Positions 1 to 9,490 of a stretch of DNA of 64,000 bases are shown here, piece by piece (within the stretch, counting starts at the first letter, position 1; each line of letters starts with the position of its first letter). Source of the DNA: Chitinophagales bacterium (GTDB lineage: Bacteria > Bacteroidota > Bacteroidia > Chitinophagales > UBA8649); contig JACJYS010000001.1 of the NCBI GenBank assembly GCA_020635995.1, positions 806,001-870,000 of the forward strand, in the 5' to 3' direction. The notes below the pieces were generated by a model. That model worked only from the letters and a program-made list of their open reading frames with translations, did no database searches and was not told where the DNA came from. Both the position numbers and the translations under genes were made by a program.

Positions 1-1575
1 CCACGAACCACACATTTTCATACGGGAATAGATATAAAAACTGCCGGTGTGCAAGGCAAAAATATTTATGCCGTGGCAGATGGCTATATTTCTCGGGTTA
101 ATGTTTCGCCTTATGGCTATGGAAATGCTTTGTATATAACGCACCCAAACGGCTATGTTTCTGTTTATGCCCATCTTAAAAATTTTAAAAAAGATATAGA
201 AAATTGGCTGAAAGAACAGCAAATAGACGAAACCAGTTTTGCTGTTAATTTAGAAAGCTTACCACCAAACTTATTTCCTGTTAAAAAAGGAGATATTATT
301 GCCCATTCGGGAAACTCAGGTGGCTCTGGTGGTCCTCACTTACACTTTGAAATACGCGACAGCTTAGAACATCCCATTAATCCACTTTATTTTGGCTACG
401 ATTTGCAAGTAAAAGACAATGCTAAACCCAATATTTACAACATATTTTTTTACAATATTGACGAAGCAGGAAATCCTTTAAGCAATAAAAAAGTAACCGC
501 TACAAATTTGGGTTATGGTACATACAAAATTTCAAATACGCAAAATGTAAATACTTCAAAATTGGGCATAGGGGTGCATACGGTAGATTTATTTACAGGA
601 ACTTCTAATAAAAATGGAGTTTTTGAAATAAAAATGTTTGTTAATGACACATTGCACTATCATTATAGAGTAGATGAATTAGATTTTAATTTTACCAAAC
701 ACGTTTATTCGCATTGCGATTATTGGGCTAAAAGAAGCAATAACAATACGGTGCATAAATGTTTTGTAGAAAAAGGGAATAAACTTAAAGTATATCCTGA
801 GTTGGTTAACCAAGGGATTATTAATTTAGAAGACAATAAACCTAAAAACATAAGCGTAGAAGTTTTAGATTTTCACGGAAATAAATCAACTATAAATTTT
901 AGCGTAGCAAAGGATTTAAACACCACTTATTTTATTAACAGCACTAAAGATTTTCAGTTTGATTTTAAACAAAGCGATTCAAACGCCATACAGTACAACG
1001 ATTTTAGATTAATACTACCCAAAGACGTACTATTTACCGATTTAAAATTTCAATTTTCCCGAGAAGGACAGGGAAAGTACAGCCAAATTTACAAGGTACA
1101 CGATGCTAAAGTGCCCGTAGCCGGCTATTTTGATATTTCTATTTTACCTACCAATATAGATACCACAAAATTGGATAAATACTACATTGCTTATAATGAT
1201 TACAACGGAAGAAAAAGATATGCAGGTGGTACATTTAGAAACGGTTACTTGAATACAAAATCAAGGGCATTGGGTACTTATTTTATAGATATAGATGAAG
1301 ATGCACCCGTAGTAAAAGTAGCTAATATTTATAACAATAAAAAAATGACTAATTTTTCTACCATACAGTTTACCGCCAGCGATGCTACAAGTGGAATAGC
1401 CGAATACAATTTGTTTATTAATGGAAATTGGGCAGTACTGGAATATGATGCTAAACGCAATTTATTTACTTATTATATAGATGATTTGGTAAAGCAAGGC
1501 TCTAATGATTTAGAGCTAATTATTTTAGACGATAGGAGCAACGCTACGGTAGTAAATTATACTTTCACGTACTAA
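1..1575 (+). CDS. M23-family metallopeptidase, 5' partial
   Basis: The reading frame is open from base 1, so the start lies before the window; the GTG at 49 falls inside the domain and is not the start. The LytM/M23 zinc site is visible: HTGID (HxxxD) is encoded at 19-33 and HLH at 337-345, inside a GGPHLHFEI stretch. M23 enzymes are zinc endopeptidases that cut peptidoglycan cross-links, or inactive relatives that activate amidases; both zinc motifs are kept here, so activity is plausible. About 400 residues follow the catalytic domain with no motif I recognise; beta-rich, Ig-like folds are likely there. A signal peptide, if any, is off the window. The next gene follows 46 bp after the stop but has its own promoter-like site. 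Confidence 0.88.
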   Translation, partial: PRTTHFHTGIDIKTAGVQGKNIYAVADGYISRVNVSPYGYGNALYITHPNGYVSVYAHLKNFKKDIENWLKEQQIDETSFAVNLESLPPNLFPVKKGDIIAHSGNSGGSGGPHLHFEIRDSLEHPINPLYFGYDLQVKDNAKPNIYNIFFYNIDEAGNPLSNKKVTATNLGYGTYKISNTQNVNTSKLGIGVHTVDLFTGTSNKNGVFEIKMFVNDTLHYHYRVDELDFNFTKHVYSHCDYWAKRSNNNTVHKCFVEKGNKLKVYPELVNQGIINLEDNKPKNISVEVLDFHGNKSTINFSVAKDLNTTYFINSTKDFQFDFKQSDSNAIQYNDFRLILPKDVLFTDLKFQFSREGQGKYSQIYKVHDAKVPVAGYFDISILPTNIDTTKLDKYYIAYNDYNGRKRYAGGTFRNGYLNTKSRALGTYFIDIDEDAPVVKVANIYNNKKMTNFSTIQFTASDATSGIAEYNLFINGNWAVLEYDAKRNLFTYYIDDLVKQGSNDLELIILDDRSNATVVNYTFTY

Positions 1576-1576
1576 T

Positions 1577-1592
1577 TTGGCACAACTCTTGC
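1577..1592 (+). promoter_or_regulatory. sigma54-type -24/-12 promoter
   Basis: TTGGCAC, five bases, TTGC. The invariant GG (1579-1580) and GC (1591-1592) are separated by exactly 10 bases, as the sigma54 (RpoN) consensus requires. The predicted start of transcription is about 12 bases downstream, some 18 bases before the ATG of the small lipoprotein gene at 1622. An enhancer site for a sigma54 activator was not identified. Confidence 0.6.
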
Positions 1593-1621
1593 GTTTTGTT
1601 AAGTAATAAAATTGAAATGGT

Positions 1622-1822
1622 ATGAAAACAACAAATAAAGTATTATTAGGATTATATGTAGTGTTAGGTTTGTTTTTAAGTTCTTGTGGAGAAGTGTGTG
1701 TAAGATGCGAGAATGGAGCTACCGCAGAAACAGAAACAGAATGTTTTATAGATGATAATGAAAGAGCTGAATATGTGGCTACCAGAGAAGCCTTAGGTTT
1801 TACATGCAATAACAAAGAGTAA
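1622..1822 (+). CDS. small cysteine-containing lipoprotein (66 aa)
   Basis: The protein begins with a classic lipoprotein signal: a lysine, a hydrophobic run, then LFLSSCGE with the lipidation cysteine at residue 22. The mature part is only about 44 residues and carries four more cysteines (CVRC, then two single ones) and an acidic middle, so it may hold disulfides or a metal. I do not recognise a family. A sigma54-type promoter sits directly upstream. The gene is convergent with the TamL gene; their stop codons are 3 bp apart. The signal sequence plus the promoter make it convincing as a gene despite its size. Function unknown. Confidence 0.7.
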   Translation: MKTTNKVLLGLYVVLGLFLSSCGEVCVRCENGATAETETECFIDDNERAEYVATREALGFTCNNKE

Positions 1823-1825
1823 GTT

Positions 1826-4120
1826 TTAAAATGGATAACCAATAGCTACATTAAAAACTAAGTTTTTTTGTACCCACGGTCTAAATCCACTTTCAGGAAA
1901 CTGATTTATCCATCTTTCGCCACTACTGTTAAAAGGCTTGTAAATGGGAATACCAACATCGCCACGCAACACAAAAAAGTTAAAATCTAAGCGTAATCCA
2001 ACGCCCGAACCAACGGCAAGCTGCTTATAAAAACTATTAAATTTGAATTGGCTGTCTGGTCGGTTTACATCTTCTTTTAAAAGCCACACATTTCCTATAT
2101 CAGAAAAAATAGCACCTTTTAAAAACTTATAAATATCAAATCGGTATTCTAAATTTACCATTAGTCGCACATCGCCCGATTGTTCTATGGGGTTTAAATC
2201 TGTAGTGGCGGTTTCAGAAGTATAACGCCCCGGCCCTACCGAACGAAACTGAAAAGCTCTTAAAGTATTGGGCCCACCCATATAAAACTGCTTTATGTAT
2301 GGCAAAACATCACTATTGCCATAAGGTATGCCTATGCCGGGATTAAAACGAGCTATAAACATACTGAAATTATTAGGTTTTATGTAGTAGCGTAAGTCTG
2401 CATCTAATTTGGTGTATTGTGCAAAAGGCGTTTTAAATATTTTGTAAGGCAAAGTCTTATTTTTATTTAATATTTTAGCAATAATAAAGCTCTCATTTCC
2501 GGCATTTTCTATCATTCCCGAAAAATATAAGTAGTGTTTATCGTAAGTGTTTCTTTGTGTACTTACGGAGTAAGTATAGTTTCTACCTATAATAACACTG
2601 TTGCTAAAACTGGTTTTTAACGCAGGATTATTATTTACTAAATCATCAAATTTTTGAGTAGTATTTAGCAGGCTAATAATATTTACAAACAAAGGCTGAA
2701 AAGCATGATTGTGTTTTTTTTGATTTTGCCAATCGTATTTATAATTGAAATTTAAACTATTTAAAGTGTAATAAGCCAACCACTGCTGATAATTTTCTAA
2801 AATATTTATGGTAGTAGTAGGTATTTTGTTTGATAATATTTTTCGGGGCGTAGCTCTAATTAATAAGCGGGGCAAAGCTAAACTCATTTCAAAGTTGACA
2901 TCTAAAATATTTAGAGCGGCTTTTTTATCTACCATTTGAAACTCTGTACCTGCCGATGCTTTAATAGTAAAATTTTCTGCTCCTTTTATCAAGTTTCTAT
3001 TGCTATAACTTAATGCCACAGATGAGCCTAAGAAACTTCGGTTAGAAGTGCTGGCTTCTATATCTGCTCTAAAACTTTGATGCTGCCCCGGTGTAAGAAA
3101 TACATCTACTCTTAAACTGTCATTATCATCTTTTGAGTATTCAATATCTACAAAACTAAATACGCCTAAATTATTTAGCCTTTCTGAAGTGTATTCGTAA
3201 TTTTTTAATGAAAATAAATCGCCTTTTTCTATTAAAATATTATTGTAAAGTGCTTTTTTACCTACAAAATCATATTCTCTTCTAAAAGCCATTTCTTTGT
3301 AATAAAAACTACCTACAAATCCTTTTTTTACCTCAGCATCTTTATTTCCATTAAAAGTAGGATATACATTAATGCCACTTATATGATATTTCTGTAGTTT
3401 TTCTTCTCTATTTTGTTGCTTTATTTTATAGTGCAGGTTTACTTTATTATCGCCCAGCGAAGTATCTACCACAAAAAATATATCGCTTATATCAAAATCA
3501 AAATAGCCTAAACTGCGTACTTCTTTAGCCAATGTAGTTCTATCCAATTCCATTTTGTTTAGGTTGTATGCCTTGCCCTCTTTAGTAAGCAAATGTTTAT
3601 AATTGGCAAAAATGGAGTCTAATTCTGTATTAGTTTTGGGGTAAATAATACTGTCTATAATGGTTTGTTTGCCATTTTCTATTTGATAAGCTACAGATGC
3701 TTTATGTGTTTTTTCGTTTATGGTAGAGCTGGTATAAGTATTAAAATATCCATTGTCTTGCATGCTTTTATCTATATAATTTTCAAGTACATCTACATTT
3801 ATATCATCAATTAATACAGGAGCTTCGCCAAATTTATTTTTGAGCCAATACTTAAAACCTTTTTCTTTTTTTGGTTTAACTTTTAAATGAAACCACAGCT
3901 TAGTATAAAATAAGCCTAAAAACTTTTTATTGGGTTTGGGGTACAAATCTTCTTCTAAATTCTTTTTCAGTTCCTTTTTTTGACTAATATATTTTTCATT
4001 AGTAAAAGAAATATCTGAACCGGTGTAAAGTTTATCTTCTTCTTGTAGATATTTAGTAACATTACAACTTTGAAAAATCAAAGGCAATAAAAATAATATG
4101 ACAAGTTTTTTGAAGTTCAC
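1826..4120 (-). CDS. tamL: TamL-type outer-membrane Omp85 lipoprotein
   Basis: This 764-residue protein has a lipoprotein signal (LIFQSCN, Cys19), POTRA-like periplasmic repeats over roughly residues 30-350, and a C-terminal beta-barrel. Around residue 640 it carries GGPNTLRAFQFRSVGPG, which resembles the conserved Omp85 barrel segment holding the (V/L)RGF-type loop motif. Bacteroidota carry a lipid-anchored TamA relative called TamL, and this fits it: Omp85 barrel plus lipobox. Its expected partner is TamB, an inner-membrane-anchored bridge for outer-membrane protein or lipid transfer, and a TamB-like gene lies upstream on the same strand, though 409 bp of repeat-rich sequence separates them. 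A BamA identity is less likely because of the lipobox and the TamB neighbour. Confidence 0.82.
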   Translation of the reverse strand: MNFKKLVILFLLPLIFQSCNVTKYLQEEDKLYTGSDISFTNEKYISQKKELKKNLEEDLYPKPNKKFLGLFYTKLWFHLKVKPKKEKGFKYWLKNKFGEAPVLIDDINVDVLENYIDKSMQDNGYFNTYTSSTINEKTHKASVAYQIENGKQTIIDSIIYPKTNTELDSIFANYKHLLTKEGKAYNLNKMELDRTTLAKEVRSLGYFDFDISDIFFVVDTSLGDNKVNLHYKIKQQNREEKLQKYHISGINVYPTFNGNKDAEVKKGFVGSFYYKEMAFRREYDFVGKKALYNNILIEKGDLFSLKNYEYTSERLNNLGVFSFVDIEYSKDDNDSLRVDVFLTPGQHQSFRADIEASTSNRSFLGSSVALSYSNRNLIKGAENFTIKASAGTEFQMVDKKAALNILDVNFEMSLALPRLLIRATPRKILSNKIPTTTINILENYQQWLAYYTLNSLNFNYKYDWQNQKKHNHAFQPLFVNIISLLNTTQKFDDLVNNNPALKTSFSNSVIIGRNYTYSVSTQRNTYDKHYLYFSGMIENAGNESFIIAKILNKNKTLPYKIFKTPFAQYTKLDADLRYYIKPNNFSMFIARFNPGIGIPYGNSDVLPYIKQFYMGGPNTLRAFQFRSVGPGRYTSETATTDLNPIEQSGDVRLMVNLEYRFDIYKFLKGAIFSDIGNVWLLKEDVNRPDSQFKFNSFYKQLAVGSGVGLRLDFNFFVLRGDVGIPIYKPFNSSGERWINQFPESGFRPWVQKNLVFNVAIGYPF

Positions 4121-4179
4121 TATTTTTTATAACTATTTGTCTTTTTACCAATAAATTATGTTCTGAGATAGATTTTTTT

Positions 4180-4260
4180 TGGACGCTTAAGTAATTTGAG
4201 TTACAGTTTGTAGTCTTTTACTTTTGTCTTGATACAAAAGTAACAAAAAATCAAGACTGT
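4180..4260. repeat. dispersed intergenic repeat, copy 1
   Basis: From GGACGCTTAAG to about 4250 this matches 13737-13800 with few changes. It holds two overlapping inverted repeats that cannot form together: ACTTTTG (4220-4226) with CAAAAGT (4235-4241), and GTCTTGAT (4226-4233) with ATCAAGAC (4250-4257). The first is kept in copy 2, the second is not. It lies in the gap between the tamB-like gene and tamL. Confidence 0.65.
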
Positions 4261-4436
4261 AATCAAAAACACTAAAATGCTATAAAACAGACGAGGACAA
4301 ATTAATGTATGCTCAATTTCAGTTTTTCTAAAGTATTTTCACTTGTAGGAGCATACTAATTTGTCTATTTACTGTTTTATAAGTTCATTCATTTTAGATG
4401 TCTGTTTTACACCATTTCTTAACGCATTTTTGATTA
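4258..4436. repeat. long imperfect inverted repeat in the tamB-tamL gap
   Basis: The arm at 4281-4314 (TATAAAACAG to ATGCTC) is the approximate reverse complement of 4349-4381 (GAGCATAC to TTTTATA), with a few mismatches and one 3-base gap. Weaker pairing extends outward (CATTTTAG on both sides, and AATCAAAAA against TTTTTGATT near 4261 and 4428). The whole could fold into one long hairpin. No coding frame is convincing here. The rest of the gap to 4529 is A+T-rich, with nothing else I can name. Confidence 0.5.
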
Positions 4437-4529
4437 AGGTCATGTAAAAGTGCACCTCAAGTTGTAGCTTTTTTTTTATAAAGAAAAATTAATAGAAAGC
4501 ACTTCTTGGTATCTTTGTAGATGGTCATA

Positions 4530-7500
4530 CTATTTTTTCTTTTTAAGTATTTTGCCAAAATTAGTTTGATAAGAAAATCCTGCTCCTGTTTTCCATACAT
4601 TAGATTCATTTAACGCATCATAATCCGATTTTTGAAACACTCTAATGTTTAATTTTCCGTCTTGTGTTATCTTGTAGCGTATTTCAAAATTGCCCGCCAC
4701 ATTGCTTAAAGCTCCTTTCTCTTGCCCCGATTCTAAACCTACATTTCCATCTACAGAAATGGTTAGCCTGTCATCTAATAATGATTGACTAACGCCCAAT
4801 TCTATATCTGTTATTTGCTCGCCATTTTCATTTATACTATTTTTATATTGGTCAACAGCAAGGTTTAATTCTAATCCTTTTGCATTGCTTGCCAGTTTAT
4901 TTAGCTGATTACTTATCATACCACTTAAACTCCTTACCGCATTTGAAGTTCCTGCCGATGTAATATTGCTGGTGCTACTGCTTCGGGTTGAAAAATTATT
5001 GAAAAGCAATAAACTAAAAACCTGTTTATTAAGTTCGTTGGGGTTGTTTTTTATCTTGTTAAGAGCCTGTACAGCACTATTATTTATACTATTAGAAGCA
5101 CTATTGGGCAATTCTATATCAAAATTAAGCTCAGGATTTAAAAGGTTGCCATTTATTTTTAAGTAAACATTTACATCTGTTTTTCTTTTATACTCGCTGG
5201 CATCGGCTTCGCTTAAAGCCGTATTTTCACTTTCTACTAAACCTAAAGTTGTTGCTTTTGTTTTGTAAAGTGCCGTTATATCCAACAGAGCATTTTCCGG
5301 ATTTCCGGTAAAAGTAATTTTACTATTTTGTGTTATGTTAAAATTCTTTTTTATGACATTTTGAAATGAAAAGCGATAATTTCCTTGATTAATTTTGTAA
5401 ACTCCCGTTATATCTAAATCTTTAAAAGGTGGCATTTTTACCGATAAATCTCCATTGCCGTTAAAAGCTAAATTATCGCCAGTAAGTGGGTCTATTACTA
5501 CCACAATATTGGCATTTTCATTTAAAACTACTCTTAGGTTTAAATCTACAGCGGTAGAAATTTTGTAACTCATTTCTGCTATACTATCCATTTGTGTAGC
5601 AGAATAATCACTGCCGTCCATAAAAATTACATATTCTTCTTGCTTAGCAACAGCCTGCTCATCAAGAAGTTGTACAGTTAAATTAGAGTTTTTTGCTTCT
5701 ATTGAACCGGAAATTTTAGGCAATTCCGTATCGCCTGCAATATTTAGTAAAGCCTTAGCTACAAAATTGCCATAAAAAGGAATATCCTTTGTTTTTTTAG
5801 AGTTTAAAAAAGTAAATTCCTCTGCACTAAAATTTAGGTCATAAGTAAAATTTTTATAAGATTTATGCCATACAGTTCCTTTTAAATAGGCAAATCGGTT
5901 TTTATCGTCTATTAAAATTATTTCCGGGTGTATTTCTTTAGTTACAATATTTAATTTCCCCGAAGAAATTTTATAAGAAGAGCCAATAGGAATGGCAAAA
6001 GCACTGACATTGCTTAAACTTAACTGCCCGTTGGTTTCTAAGTTTTCTAAATTTCCGGTTATCATCACATTCCCCGTCATTTTTCCGCTTATATCTTTAG
6101 CATAGCTCTGTACAAAAGGCTCTATGGTAGCCAGCTGAAATTTATTTATTTTGGCTTCGGCATTTATAGCTCCCGTGTTAATATCATAAGTGGCGTTTGT
6201 TTGCAAATCATTATCATAACCTATTAAACTAATATTGGCTTGAACTTTATCTTCTAAAATATTGGCACTAAGTTTTAAATCTCCGGCATCTATATCATTA
6301 ATTTGCAAAGTATTTAAAGCTAAATTTCCTTCTATGGTTTTGATACTGTCCATGCTTAAAGAAACATTGCCATTAGTTAAGCCATAAAGTTTTAAGGTTT
6401 CAAATTCTATTATTTTTTCAATATTATTAATGTTGAAATCGGCAAAAGAAAGATTTAATTTTTTATCTGCCACACTTACGCCTATAGATTGATTGTCTTT
6501 ATAAAACTTAATAGTAGGCAGTTTTTCCATAATTTGTTTTATATAAAACGGATTAGACTGCGAAAATTGCCAGTTTTCTGTTCCTAAAATTATGGGACTA
6601 TTTACAGAAAACACAGCATTATTATTTTCAGTAAAGAAATTAGAACTTAAAAATAAATTTTGTTTAGCACCAATATTTAAACTGCTTGTGCCTGTATTAT
6701 TATTAAAATCTGCTTTCAAATTTAATTTAGGCAAATATCCCCAATCGCCTAATATTACAGAATCAATACCTAATAAATTGTTAAACGAATTTTGTGTGCT
6801 TTGACTGTTTAAATTTATGTTTTGAATGGTATAACTCTGATATTTTACTTCGGGAATATTCAAAATCATATCCATGCTTTCATTTTGAGCATTTAAGTCA
6901 AAACTTAAGGTAGTTTGCTCTAATTTACTAATAGGCACTTTAAAAATTTCTAACAATTTTGTGGCATCATTTACCATAAGTTCAAGGTGAATTTCTTCAT
7001 CACTAAGAGCAAAATTGCTACTGTCTTTCTCCATAAAAATAGAACTAAAAGGATAATGTTTATCTAAGGAAGTAAGAATTATTTGTCCAATATTTTTTAT
7101 GTCGTATTTTCCTGTTAGGCTACCATTTATAATTTCTGAACTAACAAAATATGAAGTATTTCCTTGTTCTCCTTTATCGGCTTTAAGCACTAAAGAGTCC
7201 ATTTCCCATTTATCCTTTTTATTGCTAATATTAATGTTAGTAATTTTCAAATTTCCATCAAGATCCTGCGGTTTTAAGCCTGTGAAATTGGCATCTATGT
7301 TTAAATTTCCCATGATAGGAAAAGTGGTTAAATTAAGATTTTGCGTATTTATTTTATTAAGCTCTGCTCTAAAATCTACTTTAGGAATTGCTGTGCTAAA
7401 ATCTACTAAACCGTCAAAATTAAAATTCAAATTATTGTCGTCTATATTTAGTTTTCCGTTAAAAGTATTGTTAGCCACTTCGCCCAACACCAGTATATTT

Positions 7501-9416
7501 TCATAGGTATATCCATTAAAAGTAATATCGTGTATTTCGCCTTCTACATTAGAGTTTAAACTGTCTAAACTTAGTCCTTTGCCATCTAAAGTAATATCGG
7601 CATTTATGGTTCCAAGGCTGTCGCTGTTTGCCAATATGCCAAGGTTTAAATCACTTACACTTATAAAACCTTTGTATTTTGCATTGCTATAATTTGGGTT
7701 AAAAGCTATGCCTAATTTTGTTTGGGCTTTTCCAATGTTGGTTTCCAGCAGTCCGTTGGTAAAATATCGGTGCAAATCGCCTTTTAGTACGCCTTTGTAG
7801 CTTATTAATTTAATGCTATCTAACTGCTGTGGCAGCGAATCTACAAAAATACCGATGGTAGAAACTGTAGTGTTGAATTTTGCAATATTAAAATCGTAAT
7901 TCAATTTTTCGGTATTTAACAAATTATTTACTTTGCCTTGGCATTTTAAGTCAATATTTTTAGCACTTAACAAACTCAAATTTGCAATATTTAAAGATTG
8001 CAAACTGCCATTTACAGTAGTTTTTAATTTTATATTGCCAAATTTTAAGTAATTATTCTTAATTATATTTTCTCCTAAAATTTGTTGTAAATCTTTAGCA
8101 AAAATATTGGCACTCAGTTCTAATCCTTTTGTATTTAGCTTGTTGATGTCAAGCAAATTTTCAAGATTTCCATTTGCTATTATTTCGTTATTTGCTGTTG
8201 TTAATTTTAAATTATTTAAGTCTATATTATTAACTTTTCCATTTATTTTGCCACTTACTAAAACCGAATTATTAGCCACAAAATCTTTTTGTAAAAAACT
8301 ATCTAATTGAGGTACAAAATAAGCTAATTCATTTAAAGAAATATTTACATTTGCAGCATCAACATCAAGCAGTAAATTAGGCGAAAATGAAGCTAATTCA
8401 TCAAAATTTTGATAGCTGATTTTAGTGTAAAGTTGAACAGTTGTGTAATCCATTTTAAGATTTAACTCTTCTACCGTAATATTTTGAGGTTTAAATAAAA
8501 CTGAAGCTGTAAGGTTTTCAATATTTATTTTATTATTTAAGTTTGAGCTCAATTTATTTACTTCCACTTCTACTCCAAGGCTGTCAACTACTGTATTGTT
8601 TGCCCATAAATTAATATCTTTTACATTTATGTAATTAGCATTAAACTTTTGATTTGAAGTATCATTACCAAGTTGATATTTGAAGTTACTTTCTTTAATT
8701 TTTAGCTCATCTACATTAATACTTACAGGAAAACCGTCAAAAGGGAAACTCGTTGGAATATCGTTTAAAAGTGTATCTGCGGGCATTTCATTATTTTGCC
8801 AAATAGAAAAACCGTTTAGTTGCTCAATATTTATATAATTTATAGAAAAAATGAGTTTGTTAATGTCAATTTTGTTGGTTTTTACACTTAAATTTTTAGC
8901 TATAAACTGATTTTTCCCACTAAGTAAATTAAAATCTATTTTAAAGTTTTGAAGCTGAACTTCACTTATATCAAAATCTATATTGCTTTTCGTTTTTTGA
9001 GTAGTATCTCCTGCAAAAGCATCTATAAGAAACTGAAAATTAAAAGTGCTGTCATGCTGCTGATAAATATTGGCTACCGTATTGTTTAGTAGTACTTTAT
9101 CTATATATATTTTACCTTTCAACAAATGCAAAATAGACATATTTACATCTAAATTTTGAGTGTAAAGGAGTGTATCTTTATTCAAATCTTCAATATACAA
9201 GCCTTCTAAACCCACTTTATCAACAAAATTGATGCTTAGTTTGTCTAATTTTATAGTGGCATTAGTTTTTTTAGAAACAAATTTTAGAGCTGTTTTGGCT
9301 AACTGAGTTTGAACATAAGGTAATTTTAAAAGCAGTAGCAACACTAATAATAGCAGTAAAGCAAAGCCCATTACTTTAGCTGTTTTTTTTATAATATTTT
9401 TAGCGTTTATTGCCAT
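4530..9416 (-). CDS. tamB: TamB-like translocation and assembly protein (1628 aa)
   Basis: The protein has one N-terminal membrane anchor (about residues 15-30, a run of Leu/Ala) followed by a very long, low-complexity beta-rich region with repeated N-L-N and D-I patterns. This is typical of AsmA/TamB proteins that form a hydrophobic beta-groove across the periplasm. The last 400 residues look like the TamB C-terminal (DUF490) domain, with GNGDLSVKMPPF, INQGNYRFSFQN and a final YQTNFGKILKKKK. TamB proteins work with TamA/TamL in outer-membrane assembly or act in phospholipid transport. tamL lies downstream on the same strand and trmH is divergent. A second TamB-like protein is at 35879-40642, so the symbol is tentative. 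Confidence 0.85.
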   Translation of the reverse strand: MAINAKNIIKKTAKVMGFALLLLLVLLLLLKLPYVQTQLAKTALKFVSKKTNATIKLDKLSINFVDKVGLEGLYIEDLNKDTLLYTQNLDVNMSILHLLKGKIYIDKVLLNNTVANIYQQHDSTFNFQFLIDAFAGDTTQKTKSNIDFDISEVQLQNFKIDFNLLSGKNQFIAKNLSVKTNKIDINKLIFSINYINIEQLNGFSIWQNNEMPADTLLNDIPTSFPFDGFPVSINVDELKIKESNFKYQLGNDTSNQKFNANYINVKDINLWANNTVVDSLGVEVEVNKLSSNLNNKINIENLTASVLFKPQNITVEELNLKMDYTTVQLYTKISYQNFDELASFSPNLLLDVDAANVNISLNELAYFVPQLDSFLQKDFVANNSVLVSGKINGKVNNIDLNNLKLTTANNEIIANGNLENLLDINKLNTKGLELSANIFAKDLQQILGENIIKNNYLKFGNIKLKTTVNGSLQSLNIANLSLLSAKNIDLKCQGKVNNLLNTEKLNYDFNIAKFNTTVSTIGIFVDSLPQQLDSIKLISYKGVLKGDLHRYFTNGLLETNIGKAQTKLGIAFNPNYSNAKYKGFISVSDLNLGILANSDSLGTINADITLDGKGLSLDSLNSNVEGEIHDITFNGYTYENILVLGEVANNTFNGKLNIDDNNLNFNFDGLVDFSTAIPKVDFRAELNKINTQNLNLTTFPIMGNLNIDANFTGLKPQDLDGNLKITNINISNKKDKWEMDSLVLKADKGEQGNTSYFVSSEIINGSLTGKYDIKNIGQIILTSLDKHYPFSSIFMEKDSSNFALSDEEIHLELMVNDATKLLEIFKVPISKLEQTTLSFDLNAQNESMDMILNIPEVKYQSYTIQNINLNSQSTQNSFNNLLGIDSVILGDWGYLPKLNLKADFNNNTGTSSLNIGAKQNLFLSSNFFTENNNAVFSVNSPIILGTENWQFSQSNPFYIKQIMEKLPTIKFYKDNQSIGVSVADKKLNLSFADFNINNIEKIIEFETLKLYGLTNGNVSLSMDSIKTIEGNLALNTLQINDIDAGDLKLSANILEDKVQANISLIGYDNDLQTNATYDINTGAINAEAKINKFQLATIEPFVQSYAKDISGKMTGNVMITGNLENLETNGQLSLSNVSAFAIPIGSSYKISSGKLNIVTKEIHPEIILIDDKNRFAYLKGTVWHKSYKNFTYDLNFSAEEFTFLNSKKTKDIPFYGNFVAKALLNIAGDTELPKISGSIEAKNSNLTVQLLDEQAVAKQEEYVIFMDGSDYSATQMDSIAEMSYKISTAVDLNLRVVLNENANIVVVIDPLTGDNLAFNGNGDLSVKMPPFKDLDITGVYKINQGNYRFSFQNVIKKNFNITQNSKITFTGNPENALLDITALYKTKATTLGLVESENTALSEADASEYKRKTDVNVYLKINGNLLNPELNFDIELPNSASNSINNSAVQALNKIKNNPNELNKQVFSLLLFNNFSTRSSSTSNITSAGTSNAVRSLSGMISNQLNKLASNAKGLELNLAVDQYKNSINENGEQITDIELGVSQSLLDDRLTISVDGNVGLESGQEKGALSNVAGNFEIRYKITQDGKLNIRVFQKSDYDALNESNVWKTGAGFSYQTNFGKILKKKK

Positions 9417-9478
9417 TTAGATTTCAAATATAATGCTATTACTACATAGACACTCATAGTTGTTTAATATAATTATAT

Positions 9479-9486
9479 TAATTTTG
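9479..9486 (+). promoter_or_regulatory. possible Bacteroidota -7 element before trmH
   Basis: TAATTTTG fits the TAnnTTTG -7 consensus, with TTG at 9460-9462 upstream; the 16-base gap is a little short for a -33 element. The GTG of trmH begins only four bases later, which would make a leaderless message, so this assignment is weak. Confidence 0.25.
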
Positions 9487-9490
9487 GTGG

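Noticed and set aside
1..1575. GTG at 49 and TTG at 63895 as true starts of the edge genes
   Set aside because: In both cases the frame stays open to the window edge and conserved domain sequence lies upstream, so the genes are partial.
1525..1842. 105-residue frame on the minus strand across the small lipoprotein gene
   Set aside because: It would overlap two better supported genes and the sigma54-type promoter; composition looks random.
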